A stretch of DNA of 64,000 nt, taken from DATAYA01 sp963754235 (lineage in GTDB: Bacteria; Pseudomonadota; Alphaproteobacteria; Acetobacterales; Acetobacteraceae). The stretch's first letter is position 1, and each line of letters starts with the position of its first letter. The DNA lies in NCBI GenBank assembly GCA_963754235.1, contig CAVWFK010000005.1, positions 1 through 64,000 of the forward strand, given 5' to 3'. A model generated the notes under the pieces. It saw only the letters and a program-made list of their open reading frames with translations. It searched no databases and was not told the origin of the DNA. Of the stretch, positions 42,101 through 49,995 are shown piece by piece. Both the position numbers and the translations under genes were made by a program.

Positions 42101-43131
42101 CGCTCGATTTCGCCGGGGCGCCGCCGCAGCAGGCGATGGGCGGACTCAATTCCACCTTCAACTACACCACCGCCCACGCGACCTATCCGCTCAAGTGCAT
42201 GTTGAGCCCCGAGGTGCGCAGCAACGCCGGCTGCTTCCGCCCATTCACCGTCGCGGCGCCCGAAGGCTCGATCCTGAATTGCCGCAAGCCTGCGTCGGTC
42301 AATCTGCGCACGCGCACCGGCTGGTATCTGGCACCCAACGTGTTCCGCGCGCTCGCCGAAGCCGCACCCGATCGCGTGCAGGCGATCACCGGCCTGCCGG
42401 TCGCGATCACGCTCTATGGCCGCGACGATGCCGGCACCACTTACGTCGATCACTACTTCATGGGTGGCGGCCAGGGGGCGTCGGCCCAGGGCGACGGCAA
42501 GTCTGCCCTGCTCTGGCCCACCTCGGCCGCGAATACCTCGATCGAGCTGCTGGAAAGCCGGCTGCCGGTGCTCGTGCTGGAGAAATCGCTGGTCGCGGAT
42601 TCCGGCGGCCCCGGCAAGCAGCGCGGCGGCTTGGGCATCCGCACGCGATTGCGCAAGCTGCACGATGACGGGCTGCCGGTGCTCGCCTCGGTCTATCCCG
42701 AAGGTGTCGGCGTGCGCACCGCAGGATTGTTCGGCGGCCACGCCGGCGGCGACGTGCTCGGCCGCGTCGTCGATCCGTCGGGCCGCATCCTGCGCGATTG
42801 CGGAACCGGCGAGCTGGTGACGCTGACGCGCACCGATGAGATCGTGGAGGTGCAGCTCGCCGGTGGCGCCGGCTTCGGCGATCCGCGTGCGCGTGCGCGG
42901 GCATTCGTGGATGAGGACGTGGCGGAGGAACTGGTGACGGCCGAAGCGCGCCTCACGCGACTATGGCGCGCGCGAGGCCGGCTTAAGAGAAGGTCGGGGC
43001 TCCGCCCCGAACCCCGCCAAAGGGCAGTCGCCCTTCGGAAACCCGTTCGACACCGTCATGCTCGAAGGCCGAGCATCCACGACTTTGCCGCCGCACGAAA
43101 GACGTGGATGGTCGGCCTTCGCCGACCATGA
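39175..43131 (+). CDS. Fused hydantoinase/5-oxoprolinase (HyuA-HyuB) ATP-dependent amidohydrolase
   Basis: 1318 residues from ATG 39175. HyuA part (about 1-690): IGFDIGGTFTDFILLDAERA, VAEIVHGTTLVTNALIERRG, DMGGTTAKACLIEGG and GFGGAGPAHAAGVA. HyuB part (about 715-1250): EIMWSRLVTIAEEMWHTICR, VLVTNDPWLCAGHLFDIAVV, GHVGDIGG and QRGGLGIRTRLR. Both halves together form the ATP-dependent hydrolase of 5-oxoproline, hydantoin or N-methylhydantoin; the fused state resembles eukaryotic and some bacterial oxoprolinases. The last 45 codons (after about 42985) are Arg/Pro-rich read-through into intergenic palindromic sequence. The gene heads a likely operon with the binding protein and MBL-fold hydrolase. 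Confidence 0.88.
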   Translation: MAGTGARYRIGFDIGGTFTDFILLDAERARIRLHKCLTTSEDPSIGALAGLDELIRDAGVAFGEVAEIVHGTTLVTNALIERRGAKLGLLTTRGFRDILEMGTEQRYDIYDLFLRYPPPLVPRRRRLEVAERMDRDGRVVQPLDEADLRDAIRSLLADGVDAVAICFLHAYRNPAHERRAAAILREMAPTLAISLSSDVVAEMWEYQRCTTTCANAYVQPHFDRYLRRIERELWQRGFRGALRLMHSAGGLISPETARAFPVRLLESGPAGGGLATVLFGRAAGLDDVISFDMGGTTAKACLIEGGRPEIAPMMEAARVHRFKRGSGLPIKAPVIDMIEIGAGGGSIAAIDETGLLRVGPRSAGADPGPACYGQGGTEPTVTDANLLLGYYDPSFFLGGRMKLDRDAAERSLATVGAKLGLSAIATAWGVHRLVTENMAAAARIHIVEQGRDPRRYAMVGFGGAGPAHAAGVARLLGVREVLIPPASGAASALGFLAAPLSFEQVRSYPLRLDAPDAAATIARILGELAEAARGRLRAAGVAESDIRIERLADMRLVGQMHEINVKLPEGSIHDAALPAIGAAFRAAYTARYTSIYGGIGAQLISLRVRAIGPEPALSLTEAASGEAGEARKGTRAAWFGEGFVEAPVFDRYALAPGTRIAGPAIVEEREATTIIAPGDALTVDAAGTLRIAVAVPAPAAARLRPDTPLAEARALIEGDPVSLEIMWSRLVTIAEEMWHTICRTAFSLIVSEAQDFACELLDPHGETLAHSPRAMPVFNLTLPRAVKALLAKHPAETLRPGDVLVTNDPWLCAGHLFDIAVVTPVFRDRRLVALLGTVGHVGDIGGTKDSLRAREIYEEGIQIPPMMLYRAGEPNHDLLALIAENVRKSEEVLGDVHAFIAANARGAERLLAFMDEYGMHDLAALAAVVQGRAEAAMRAAIAALPDGEYRSEIFNNPLGEKLRYPLTVTVRGDTIALDFAGAPPQQAMGGLNSTFNYTTAHATYPLKCMLSPEVRSNAGCFRPFTVAAPEGSILNCRKPASVNLRTRTGWYLAPNVFRALAEAAPDRVQAITGLPVAITLYGRDDAGTTYVDHYFMGGGQGASAQGDGKSALLWPTSAANTSIELLESRLPVLVLEKSLVADSGGPGKQRGGLGIRTRLRKLHDDGLPVLASVYPEGVGVRTAGLFGGHAGGDVLGRVVDPSGRILRDCGTGELVTLTRTDEIVEVQLAGGAGFGDPRARARAFVDEDVAEELVTAEARLTRLWRARGRLKRRSGLRPEPRQRAVALRKPVRHRHARRPSIHDFAAARKTWMVGLRRP

Positions 43132-43143
43132 CGTGAATGGGGC

Positions 43144-43186
43144 CTGGGGCCGTCGGCCCCAGCGGGGTCGAGGGGCAGGGCCCCTC
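43144..43186. repeat. Two adjacent GC-rich palindromes
   Basis: CTGGGGCCG-T-CGGCCCCAG (43144-43162) and GAGGGGC-AGG-GCCCCTC (43170-43186), between the oxoprolinase and the binding-protein gene. Both are near-perfect inverted repeats. They resemble intergenic repeats common in this lineage and may act as attenuators or mRNA stabilisers. Confidence 0.6.
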
Positions 43187-43215
43187 GCCTTTCTCTTCTA
43201 AGAGGGGAAACGACC

Positions 43216-44799
43216 ATGCGCCGCAGGGACCTGCTGATCGCGACGGGTGCCTCCATCGGGCTTGCCGCTACACCCGCGGCTGCCTTTCAGCGCGTGGGCA
43301 AGCGCAAGGTGCTGGTGTTCTCCGGCGGGCAGCCGGTGCCGGTGCTCGATCCGCACGTGCGCTATGACTACTCGACGCGGATGATGCAGCTCGCGATCTA
43401 CGACGCGCTGCTGAAATACGAGGGCGATCCCCCCAAGATCGTCCCGTGGCTCGCGAAGAGCTGGGACGCCTCGCCCGACGGCCTCACCTACACGTTTCAC
43501 CTCGTGGACAACGCGAAGTTCCACAACGGCGATCCCGTGGATGCCGAGGCGGTGCGCTTCTCGTTCGAGCGCGGGCTGAAGCTCAACAAGGGCGTCGCCT
43601 GGATGCTGAAGGGTCACCTCGATCCCAGCGGCGTGACCGCGCCCGATCCGCACACGGTGGTGTTCAAGCTGCCGCGCCCGTTCCCCGGCTTCGTCTCGTT
43701 CGTCCCCTGGTGGTTCGTGGTCAACCCGAAGCAGGTGAGTGCGAACGCAAAGAACAATGACTACGGCCAGAACTGGCTGATCGCGCACGAGGCGGGATCG
43801 GGTCCGTTCGCGATCCGCCGCTGGGACGCGCAGAGCGTCATGGATCTGGGCGCGGTGCCTGATTATTGGCGCGGCTGGCCGATGGGGGATGCGCACCGGC
43901 TCGACGGCGTTATCCTCCAGGTGATTCGCGAGCCCGCGCCGCGGCGCCTCGCTTTGCTGCACGGTAGCGTGGATATCATCACCGATATGACGCCGCAGAA
44001 TTACGACGAGTTGGCGAAGGCGAAGGGCGTGGTGGTGCCGAGCTTCCCGGGCATGACGCCGTTCACCGTGATGATGAACACCGCGCATGGACCGACAGCG
44101 GACCTCAATTTGCGTAAGGCGCTGGCCTATGCGGTCAACTACAACGCCTTCATCGAGATCGAGAACGGCCACGCCAAGCTGATGGACAGCCCGTTCCCGA
44201 ACGAGCTTACCGACCACGTCGCGGTGCCCGACATGCCGCGGCAGGATCTGGCGAAGGCGCGCGCCTATCTCGCCAAGACGCCTCACGCCAAGGGTGGCCT
44301 CAAGCTTGACTATGTCTATGTCGCCGGGCTGGAGGTGGAACGGGAGGTCGGGTTGTCGATCCTGTCAGATCTGCAAAAGCTCGATATCATCTTGAATGTG
44401 CAAGGCGTGCCGTGGCCGTCGCTGGTGGCGCGCGGTCTCAATCCGGAAACCGCACCGGCGATGGTCGCGGTCTATGTCACGCCGGTCACCACCGACCCCG
44501 ACGTGGTCGCCTCGCAATACGGCTCTGGCGCCGGCGGCCAGTATTGGGGGATGCACCATCTGCACGATCCCGAGCTGGACAAGATGATCGAGCAGGCGCG
44601 GATCGAGATCGACCCGGCCAAACGGGCGACGCTCTATGCCGCGATCCAGAAGCGCATCGTCGCCGACCAGCCGGCGATCTTCGGCATGTTGGAGGACCGG
44701 CGCTGGGCGATGCGCGACTATGTGCGCGGCTTCACCTTCACCCCGATCCGGCTCACCGGCGAGGTCGATTTCTACCCGATGTGGATCGACGCCGCCTGA
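43216..44799 (+). CDS. Family 5 (peptide/opine-type) extracellular solute-binding protein 1
   Basis: 527 residues with a twin-arginine signal (MRRRDLLIATGASIGLAATP, cleavage near AAA). SBP_bac_5 features: VLDPHVRYDYSTRMMQLAIY, DGLTYTFHLVDNAKFHNGDP, GSGPFAIRRW, NLRKALAYAVNYNAF, and DYVRGFTFTPIRL at the end. These proteins bind di- or oligopeptides, opines or glutathione for an ABC importer. GAGGGG about 10 bases upstream of ATG 43216. No permease or ATPase gene is adjacent. The stop overlaps the next gene by TGATG, showing co-translation with the hydrolase. Confidence 0.9.
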   Translation: MRRRDLLIATGASIGLAATPAAAFQRVGKRKVLVFSGGQPVPVLDPHVRYDYSTRMMQLAIYDALLKYEGDPPKIVPWLAKSWDASPDGLTYTFHLVDNAKFHNGDPVDAEAVRFSFERGLKLNKGVAWMLKGHLDPSGVTAPDPHTVVFKLPRPFPGFVSFVPWWFVVNPKQVSANAKNNDYGQNWLIAHEAGSGPFAIRRWDAQSVMDLGAVPDYWRGWPMGDAHRLDGVILQVIREPAPRRLALLHGSVDIITDMTPQNYDELAKAKGVVVPSFPGMTPFTVMMNTAHGPTADLNLRKALAYAVNYNAFIEIENGHAKLMDSPFPNELTDHVAVPDMPRQDLAKARAYLAKTPHAKGGLKLDYVYVAGLEVEREVGLSILSDLQKLDIILNVQGVPWPSLVARGLNPETAPAMVAVYVTPVTTDPDVVASQYGSGAGGQYWGMHHLHDPELDKMIEQARIEIDPAKRATLYAAIQKRIVADQPAIFGMLEDRRWAMRDYVRGFTFTPIRLTGEVDFYPMWIDAA

Positions 44800-45566
44800 T
44801 GGCCCTGCACGCAGGCGCCGTCACGATCGACATTGTGGTGGCCGGCTACCCCGGCAAGTCGGTCTGCCATGGCGGCCTTGGCTGGAGCACAATCGCGCTG
44901 CTGCGCGGGTCGGGCCGCGTGGCGCTGCTCGATGTCGGCGCGTTCGCGCAGCGCACGCTGCTGATCGAGGGGCTGGCCCGCAACGGCCTACGCCCCGTCG
45001 ACGTCACCGACGTGGTGCTGACCCATTCGCACTGGGACCATGCGATCAATTGGGTGCTGTTCCCGCGCGCGGAAATCTGGATCGGTGCCGCCGAACTCGA
45101 CTGGGCGGTGACGCAGCCCGACGGTGAAACGCCGGTGCCGGAGCTCTACGTCCGCGCGCTACGCGACGCGCGCCGGCTGCGGCGCGTGCGCCCGGGCGAG
45201 ATCATCCCGCCGGGCCTGATCGCGCACGCCGCCCCCGGCCACACGCCGGGGCATCTGATCTTCACCCTCGACGGCGGCGATCACGACGTGATCTTCACCG
45301 GCGATGCCGCCAAGAACCGCGCCGAACTGCTCTCGCGCACCGCCGACATGACCTTCGATCCCGCGATCAGCCGCGCCAGCATCGAGCGTATATGGGAATT
45401 GTGGCGCGCCCGCGCAGGCAATGTCGTGGTGCCCGGCCACGATATGCCGATGCGCCTCGACGCGGCCGGCAAGCCGCAGTCGCTCGGCGTGCGCGAGGCG
45501 GCGATCGAGGCGTGGTTCGGCGACGACCTCGATACCACGACCTTGTTCCGGCTCGCGCCGGGTTGA
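44799..45566 (+). CDS. Metallo-beta-lactamase-fold hydrolase
   Basis: 255 residues; ATG 44799 overlaps the preceding stop by one base (TGATG). Metal site VLTHSHWDHAINW (HxHxDH), PGHTPGHLIF, FTGDAAKNRAELL and VVPGHDMPM give the remaining ligands. The fold covers lactonases, amidases and thioesterases. The absence of a signal peptide and tight coupling to the binding protein and oxoprolinase suggest it acts on the imported compound or an intermediate, for example opening a ring or amide. Confidence 0.87.
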   Translation: MALHAGAVTIDIVVAGYPGKSVCHGGLGWSTIALLRGSGRVALLDVGAFAQRTLLIEGLARNGLRPVDVTDVVLTHSHWDHAINWVLFPRAEIWIGAAELDWAVTQPDGETPVPELYVRALRDARRLRRVRPGEIIPPGLIAHAAPGHTPGHLIFTLDGGDHDVIFTGDAAKNRAELLSRTADMTFDPAISRASIERIWELWRARAGNVVVPGHDMPMRLDAAGKPQSLGVREAAIEAWFGDDLDTTTLFRLAPG

Positions 45567-45611
45567 GGCCGCTCACGGGCGAACGATGGCGATCGGGCGC
45601 GTTACGGAGAG

Positions 45612-45983
45612 ATGCAGCTTCACGGCGCCCGTATTCTCGTCGTTGAGCGCGAATGGCTTGTGGCCCTCGCGCTGGAAGCGGCGCTGCGCGCCTGGGGCTG
45701 CGAGGTGGTCGGCCCGATGCCGCGGATCGAGGATGCGATGGCGGCGGCGCGCGCCGATGCGCTCGACGCGGCGGTGCTCGACGTCAATCTGCGCGGCGAG
45801 CGTGCCTTTCCGGTGGCCGAGATGCTGCAGGCGCGGGGCGTTCCGATCGTGCTGTGCAGCGGCTATGCGGCGCTCGCGCCGGTGCCGGACGCGTTCGCGA
45901 CCGTGCGCCGGGTGAGCAAGCCATACGATGAAACGACACTGCGCCGCGCGCTCGAAGACGTGCTGGCCAAGGCCGCCGCGTGA
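45612..45983 (+). CDS. Stand-alone response-regulator receiver domain with altered acidic pocket
   Basis: 123 residues, a single CheY-like domain: ARILVVEREWLVALALEAAL, phosphoacceptor Asp57 in AVLDVNLRG, IVLCSGY and the conserved Lys in VSKPYD. The usual Glu-Asp pair at 12-13 (VVEDE) is Glu-Arg here, so Mg binding and phosphorylation may be impaired. No output domain and no kinase gene nearby. A GGAGAG element precedes the ATG. Confidence 0.8.
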   Translation: MQLHGARILVVEREWLVALALEAALRAWGCEVVGPMPRIEDAMAAARADALDAAVLDVNLRGERAFPVAEMLQARGVPIVLCSGYAALAPVPDAFATVRRVSKPYDETTLRRALEDVLAKAAA

Positions 45984-46002
45984 TGGGGCGCGGGGATACT
46001 GC

Positions 46003-46560
46003 TCACGCCACCAGGGCACGCACCTTGGCCATCACCGCCTCGGCCTTCCAATCCGCCGCGCCCTCGAAGCGCGCGCGCTCGCGCCCCTGGCGGTCGATCA
46101 GCAATGTGGTGGGGATACCCCGCACCCCCAGCGCGCGTTCGGCGCGGCCCTCGGGATCGAGCAGTACCGGCAGGTGCGAAATGCCGTGCTCCTTGAAGTA
46201 GGCCGTCACCGCCTTCGCCCCGCCGTGGTCGGAGGAGAGCGGCAGCACCGCGATCTTCGCCTCGGCGTACCCGGGTGCCGCGGCATCCAGCGCCGGCAGC
46301 TCGGAGATACAGGGCAGGCACCAGGTCGCCCACAAATTCAGGATCACGCCCTGGCCGGCATACTCGGCGAGCCGGTGGGTCTTGCCCGCCGCGTCCTGCC
46401 ACCTGAAGGCGGGCGGCGGCATCGGCGGGCTGGTGGTCTTGAGGTGCGAGAAGCTGCGGAACGGTACGTGCACCGCCATCGCGGCGCGCAATTTGCCTAC
46501 GGGCCACCCCGCCGCTACGGTCCCGGCGGCCGCGAGCAGGGTGCGGCGACGGATCAGCAT
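46003..46560 (-). CDS. TlpA-like exported thioredoxin
   Basis: 185 residues from the ATG at 46560 (AAGGAGG 11 bases upstream). Tat- or Sec-type N-terminus (MLIRRRTLLAAAGTVAAGWP), then GVILNLWATWCLPCISELPA with the WCxxC redox site, IAVLPLSSDHGG and GVRGIPTTLLIDRQGR. TlpA proteins are periplasmic disulfide reductases, often for cytochrome or copper-site maturation. The gene is divergent from argH, 15 bases between starts. Confidence 0.88.
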   Translation of the reverse strand: MLIRRRTLLAAAGTVAAGWPVGKLRAAMAVHVPFRSFSHLKTTSPPMPPPAFRWQDAAGKTHRLAEYAGQGVILNLWATWCLPCISELPALDAAAPGYAEAKIAVLPLSSDHGGAKAVTAYFKEHGISHLPVLLDPEGRAERALGVRGIPTTLLIDRQGRERARFEGAADWKAEAVMAKVRALVA

Positions 46561-46575
46561 GATGGGCAGACCTCC

Positions 46576-47988
46576 TTGAGCGAGAGCGGGCAGCCGTGCC
46601 GGGGCGCGGCCCCGAACCAGCAATGGGGCGGCCGCTTTGCCGCCGGCCCCGCCGCCGTGATGGCGGAGATAAACGCCTCGATCGGCTTCGACCGCAAGCT
46701 CTGGCGCCAGGACATCGCCGGCTCGCGCGCCCACGCCGCCATGCTCGCGCAAGTCGGGCTGCTCGACACCTGCGAGCTGGCGGCGATCGAGGAAGGGCTG
46801 GACGCCATCGCCGCCGAGATCGCGGCCGGGCGCTTCGTCTTCGACGCTGCCCTCGAGGACATCCACATGAACATCGAGGCGCGGCTTGCCGAGCGCGTCG
46901 GCGAGGCCGGCCGCCGGCTGCACACCGCGCGCAGCCGCAACGACCAGGTGGCGACCGATCTTCGCCTCTGGGTGCGCGACGCGATCGATGGGCTCGACGC
47001 CCAGGCGGTCGCGCTGATGCGCACCCTGGCCCGCCGCGCCGCTGCCCACGCCGCCGACGCGATGCCGGGCTTCACCCACCTGCAGGCGGCGCAGCCGGTG
47101 ACGTTCGGCCACCACCTGCTCGCCTATGTCGAGATGCTCGCCCGCGACCGTGGCCGCTTCGCCGACGCGAGGCGGCGGCTGAACGAATCGCCGCTCGGGG
47201 CCGCGGCGCTGGCCGGCACCAGCTTCCCGATCGACCGTCGCATGACGGCCAAAGCGCTCGGCTTCGATCGGCCGATGGCGAACTCCCTCGACGCCGTCTC
47301 CGACCGCGACTTCGCGCTCGAGTTCCTTGCGGCCTGCGCGATCTGTGCGATGCACCTGTCACGCTTCGCGGAGGAGATCGTGATCTGGTGCAGCGCGCCG
47401 TACCGTCTGATCCGGCTCTCGGACGCCTACACGACCGGCAGCTCGATCATGCCGCAGAAGCGTAATCCCGACGCCGCCGAGCTGGTGCGCGCCAAGAGCG
47501 GACGTATCGCCGGCGCCCTTATCGGGCTGATGACGGTGATGAAGGGCCTGCCGCTCGCCTACGCCAAGGACATGCAGGAGGATAAGGAGCCGGTGTTCGA
47601 CGCCGCCGCTGCGCTGGCGCTGGCGCTGGCGGCGATCGACGGCATGGCGGCGGACATGGTGCCCGACACGGCGCGGATGCGGGCGCTGGCCGGCGGGGGC
47701 TTCGCGACCGCGACCGACCTGGCCGACTGGCTGGTGCGCGAGCTGCGCCTGCCGTTCCGCGACGCGCACCATGTGGTCGGGCGGCTGGTGGCGCGGGCGG
47801 AGGCGCAGGGATTGGAATTGGACGGGTTGACCCTCGCCGAGCTGCAGGCCGAGGAGCCGCGCATCACCTCGGCGGCGCGGGCGGTGCTGGGTGTGGAGGC
47901 ATCGGTCGCCTCGCGCACCAGTGAGGGCGGGACGGCGCCGGCGAACGTGGCGCGGGAGGCGGCGCGGTGGCTGGCGGCGCTGGCATGA
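46576..47988 (+). CDS. argH: Argininosuccinate lyase
   Basis: 470 residues. Cleaves argininosuccinate to arginine and fumarate, the last step of arginine synthesis. Motifs: QWGGRFAAGPAAVMAEINAS, EDIHMNIEARL, TARSRNDQVATDLRLW, PGFTHLQAAQPVTFGHHLLA and the fumarase/lyase signature GSSIMPQKRNPD. The only in-frame start near the expected N-terminus is TTG 46576; sequence before WGGRF is poorly conserved in the family, so the start is uncertain. First gene of argH-lptM-lysA. Confidence 0.93.
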   Translation: MSESGQPCRGAAPNQQWGGRFAAGPAAVMAEINASIGFDRKLWRQDIAGSRAHAAMLAQVGLLDTCELAAIEEGLDAIAAEIAAGRFVFDAALEDIHMNIEARLAERVGEAGRRLHTARSRNDQVATDLRLWVRDAIDGLDAQAVALMRTLARRAAAHAADAMPGFTHLQAAQPVTFGHHLLAYVEMLARDRGRFADARRRLNESPLGAAALAGTSFPIDRRMTAKALGFDRPMANSLDAVSDRDFALEFLAACAICAMHLSRFAEEIVIWCSAPYRLIRLSDAYTTGSSIMPQKRNPDAAELVRAKSGRIAGALIGLMTVMKGLPLAYAKDMQEDKEPVFDAAAALALALAAIDGMAADMVPDTARMRALAGGGFATATDLADWLVRELRLPFRDAHHVVGRLVARAEAQGLELDGLTLAELQAEEPRITSAARAVLGVEASVASRTSEGGTAPANVAREAARWLAALA

Positions 47989-47991
47989 ACT

Positions 47992-48108
47992 CCCTCTCCG
48001 CCCTTGGGGGCGGAGAGGGGCGGGGTGAGGTGGGGGTTCGCGCCCGCAACGCCATCGCGGCTGGCCCCCACCTCACCCAACCCTCTCCGCCCCGAGGGGC
48101 GGAGAGGG
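47992..48108. repeat. Pair of intergenic palindromes between argH and lptM
   Basis: CCCTCTCCGCC (47992-48002) pairs with GGCGGAGAGGG (to 48019), and CCCTCTCCGCCCC (48081-48093) pairs with GGGGCGGAGAGGG (to 48108). Both hairpins share the same arm, so they look like two copies of one REP-type element; a related arm (CTCTTGGGGGCTGAGAGGG) occurs after the DUF4175 gene at about 52660. Confidence 0.6.
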
Positions 48109-48173
48109 TTTGCGCCCTTGGAGGAGGAGGAGGTTGGGGGCAGGAGGCGAGAGGCCGATCGGTTGGCTGCCTG

Positions 48174-48281
48174 GTGCTGGCTCTCCTCCTCGCCCTTGCC
48201 GGCTGCGGCAAGAAGGGCGCCCCGGGGCCCCCCGGGCCGCCCGAACAGGTGATCTATCCGCGCGTCTATCCGACGTATTGA
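48174..48281 (+). CDS. lptM: LptM (YifL) small lipoprotein, LPS-translocon maturation factor
   Basis: The C-terminus LALAGCGKKGAPGPPGPPEQ VIYPRVYPTY is diagnostic: a lipobox (LAGC) followed by GKKGxxGPP and a tyrosine-rich end. LptM helps fold LptD. Its position between argH and lysA is the conserved alphaproteobacterial order. The start is uncertain: the frame is open far upstream through the palindromes, GTG 48174 gives a very short signal peptide, and RGRSVGCLVLALLLALAGC before it reads like a fuller one without an ATG. The GGAGGAGGAGG at 48119-48132 may be its ribosome binding site. Confidence 0.7.
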   Translation: MLALLLALAGCGKKGAPGPPGPPEQVIYPRVYPTY

Positions 48282-48288
48282 CCACGCA

Positions 48289-48462
48289 TCACAGGATCGC
48301 GCGGCCCGCCATCAGCGCGATGATTATGAAGATCACGAACAGCACGATGAAGATGAAGAACAGGACCTTCGCGATCCCGGCGGCCGCCGCCGACACGCCG
48401 GTGAAGCCGAACAGGCCGGCGATGATCGAGATGACCAGGAATATCAGCGCCCATTTCAGCAT
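48289..48462 (-). CDS. DUF1328 (YtjA-type) small membrane protein
   Basis: 57 residues from the ATG at 48462 with AGAGGAGAAG just upstream. MLKWALIFLVISIIAGLFGF, then TGVSAAAAGIAKVLFFIFIV and two-helix layout match DUF1328 exactly in length and pattern. Inner-membrane protein of unknown function. It is encoded opposite to the argH-lysA operon, between lptM and lysA, which interrupts that otherwise one-directional set. Confidence 0.88.
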   Translation of the reverse strand: MLKWALIFLVISIIAGLFGFTGVSAAAAGIAKVLFFIFIVLFVIFIIIALMAGRAIL

Positions 48463-48651
48463 TCGACTTCTCCTCTGGCGGCCTTATGCCGCGCCTCCTT
48501 CGCGTGGCGTGCGCCGCAGCTTGCGGCGTGTGGGCGAACGCCTGGACCGGGGATGAGTTGCTTCGATCCCGGACGGATCGGACCCTGCTCGCCCTCGCGG
48601 AGTCGCGGGAAGCGGGTTTGCGCCCCGGCGGGCGGCCGCTAGCATCCTCCC

Positions 48652-49995
48652 ATGCCGGACGATCTCGCCCGCGCCGCCGCCGCCGGCCAGCCCTCGATCC
48701 GCGCGCTGATCGCCGCCCGGCCGCCGCTCGGCCTTCACGCCCGCGACGGGCTGCTGCTGGAGGACGTGCCCCTCGGCCAGATCGCCGCCGCCCTCGGCAC
48801 CCCCGCCTGGGTGATCGGCGCCGGCACCATCCGTGGCCGCCTCGCGGCGCTGGCCGCCGCCCTCCGCGGCCTCGATGTGCACATCCACTATGCGGTGAAG
48901 GCGAACGACCACCTCGCGGTCCTTGCCCTGATGGCCGAGGCGGGCGTCGGTGCCGACGTGGTGAGCGAAGGCGAACTGCGCCGCGCCCGCGCGGCTGGCA
49001 TCCCCGCTAGACGGATCGTGTTCTCAGGCGTCGGCAAGTCCGCCCGCGAGCTGCGCCTCGCGCTGGACGAAGACCTCGCCCAGATCAATGCCGAGAGCCC
49101 CGAGGAGCTGGAAATATTGGCGGGCCTCGCGGCGGGGGTGGGCCGGACGGCGCGTGTTGCCTTGCGGGTCAACCCGGATGTGGATGCGGGCACCCACGAC
49201 AAGATCAGCACCGGGCGCGCAGGCGATAAGTTCGGCATTCCCGCAGGCGACATCCCCGCCCTCTACGCACGCGCGGCGGCGCTGCCAGGGATCGCGCTGG
49301 TCGGGCTTGCGGTGCATATCGGCAGTCAGGTGCTCGCGACCGCGCCCTACCGTGCGGCATTTGCACGGATGGCGGAGCTGGTGCGCACGCTGCGGAACGC
49401 CGGCCATCCGGTGTCGGTGCTGGATTGCGGCGGCGGCCTCGGCATTCCCTACCGCGACGAGCCGGCTGCCAGCCCGGCGGCGCTGGCGGGTGCGATGCGG
49501 ACGGCGTTCGGCGGCCTCGGTCTGCGGCTGCTGGTCGAGCCGGGACGCTGGCTGGTCGGGCCGGCGGGGGTGCTGCTGGCTTCGGTGCTGCTGGTCAAGC
49601 AGGCGCCGGGCGTGCCCCTGGTGGTGCTGGACGCGGGCCTGAACGACCTGCTGCGGCCGGCCATGTACGACGCCTGGCACGGCATCGTGCCGCTCGACCC
49701 CAGCCGCGCGGACGCGCCCCTGGCCGCCGTCGACGTCGTCGGGCCGGTCTGCGAGAGCGCCGACACATTCGCGCGAAACCGCTTTCTGCCCGCGCTGCGC
49801 CCCGGCGATTTCATGGCGATCCTGGACGCGGGCGGGTATGGTTCGGTGATGAGTTCGACCTACAATGCCCGGCCGCTGGCGGCGCAGGCGATGATCGACG
49901 GCCCGCACTGGGCGGTGATCCGCGACCGCCAGCCGCACGCCGCGTTGTGGGCGGAGGAGCGTGTGCCCGAATGGTTGCGGCAAATCCCCCGCTGA
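48652..49995 (+). CDS. lysA: Diaminopimelate decarboxylase
   Basis: 447 residues. PLP enzyme converting meso-diaminopimelate to lysine. Lys83 in HYAVKAND carries PLP; other family motifs are VVSEGELRRA, INAESPEELE, HIGSQV, LDCGGGLGIPY, LVEPGRWLVG, CESADTFA and DAGGYGSVMSSTYN. Length is normal. ATG 48652 has CCTCCC before it and no clear SD; the start agrees with the family. The end overlaps the DUF4175 gene by 25 bases. Confidence 0.93.
   Translation: MPDDLARAAAAGQPSIRALIAARPPLGLHARDGLLLEDVPLGQIAAALGTPAWVIGAGTIRGRLAALAAALRGLDVHIHYAVKANDHLAVLALMAEAGVGADVVSEGELRRARAAGIPARRIVFSGVGKSARELRLALDEDLAQINAESPEELEILAGLAAGVGRTARVALRVNPDVDAGTHDKISTGRAGDKFGIPAGDIPALYARAAALPGIALVGLAVHIGSQVLATAPYRAAFARMAELVRTLRNAGHPVSVLDCGGGLGIPYRDEPAASPAALAGAMRTAFGGLGLRLLVEPGRWLVGPAGVLLASVLLVKQAPGVPLVVLDAGLNDLLRPAMYDAWHGIVPLDPSRADAPLAAVDVVGPVCESADTFARNRFLPALRPGDFMAILDAGGYGSVMSSTYNARPLAAQAMIDGPHWAVIRDRQPHAALWAEERVPEWLRQIPR

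Noticed and set aside
39616..42741. Long minus-strand frames (425 and 595 residues) under the oxoprolinase gene
   Set aside because: Opposite strand of a clear HyuAB coding region; no motif, His/Arg/Ala-rich shadow composition.
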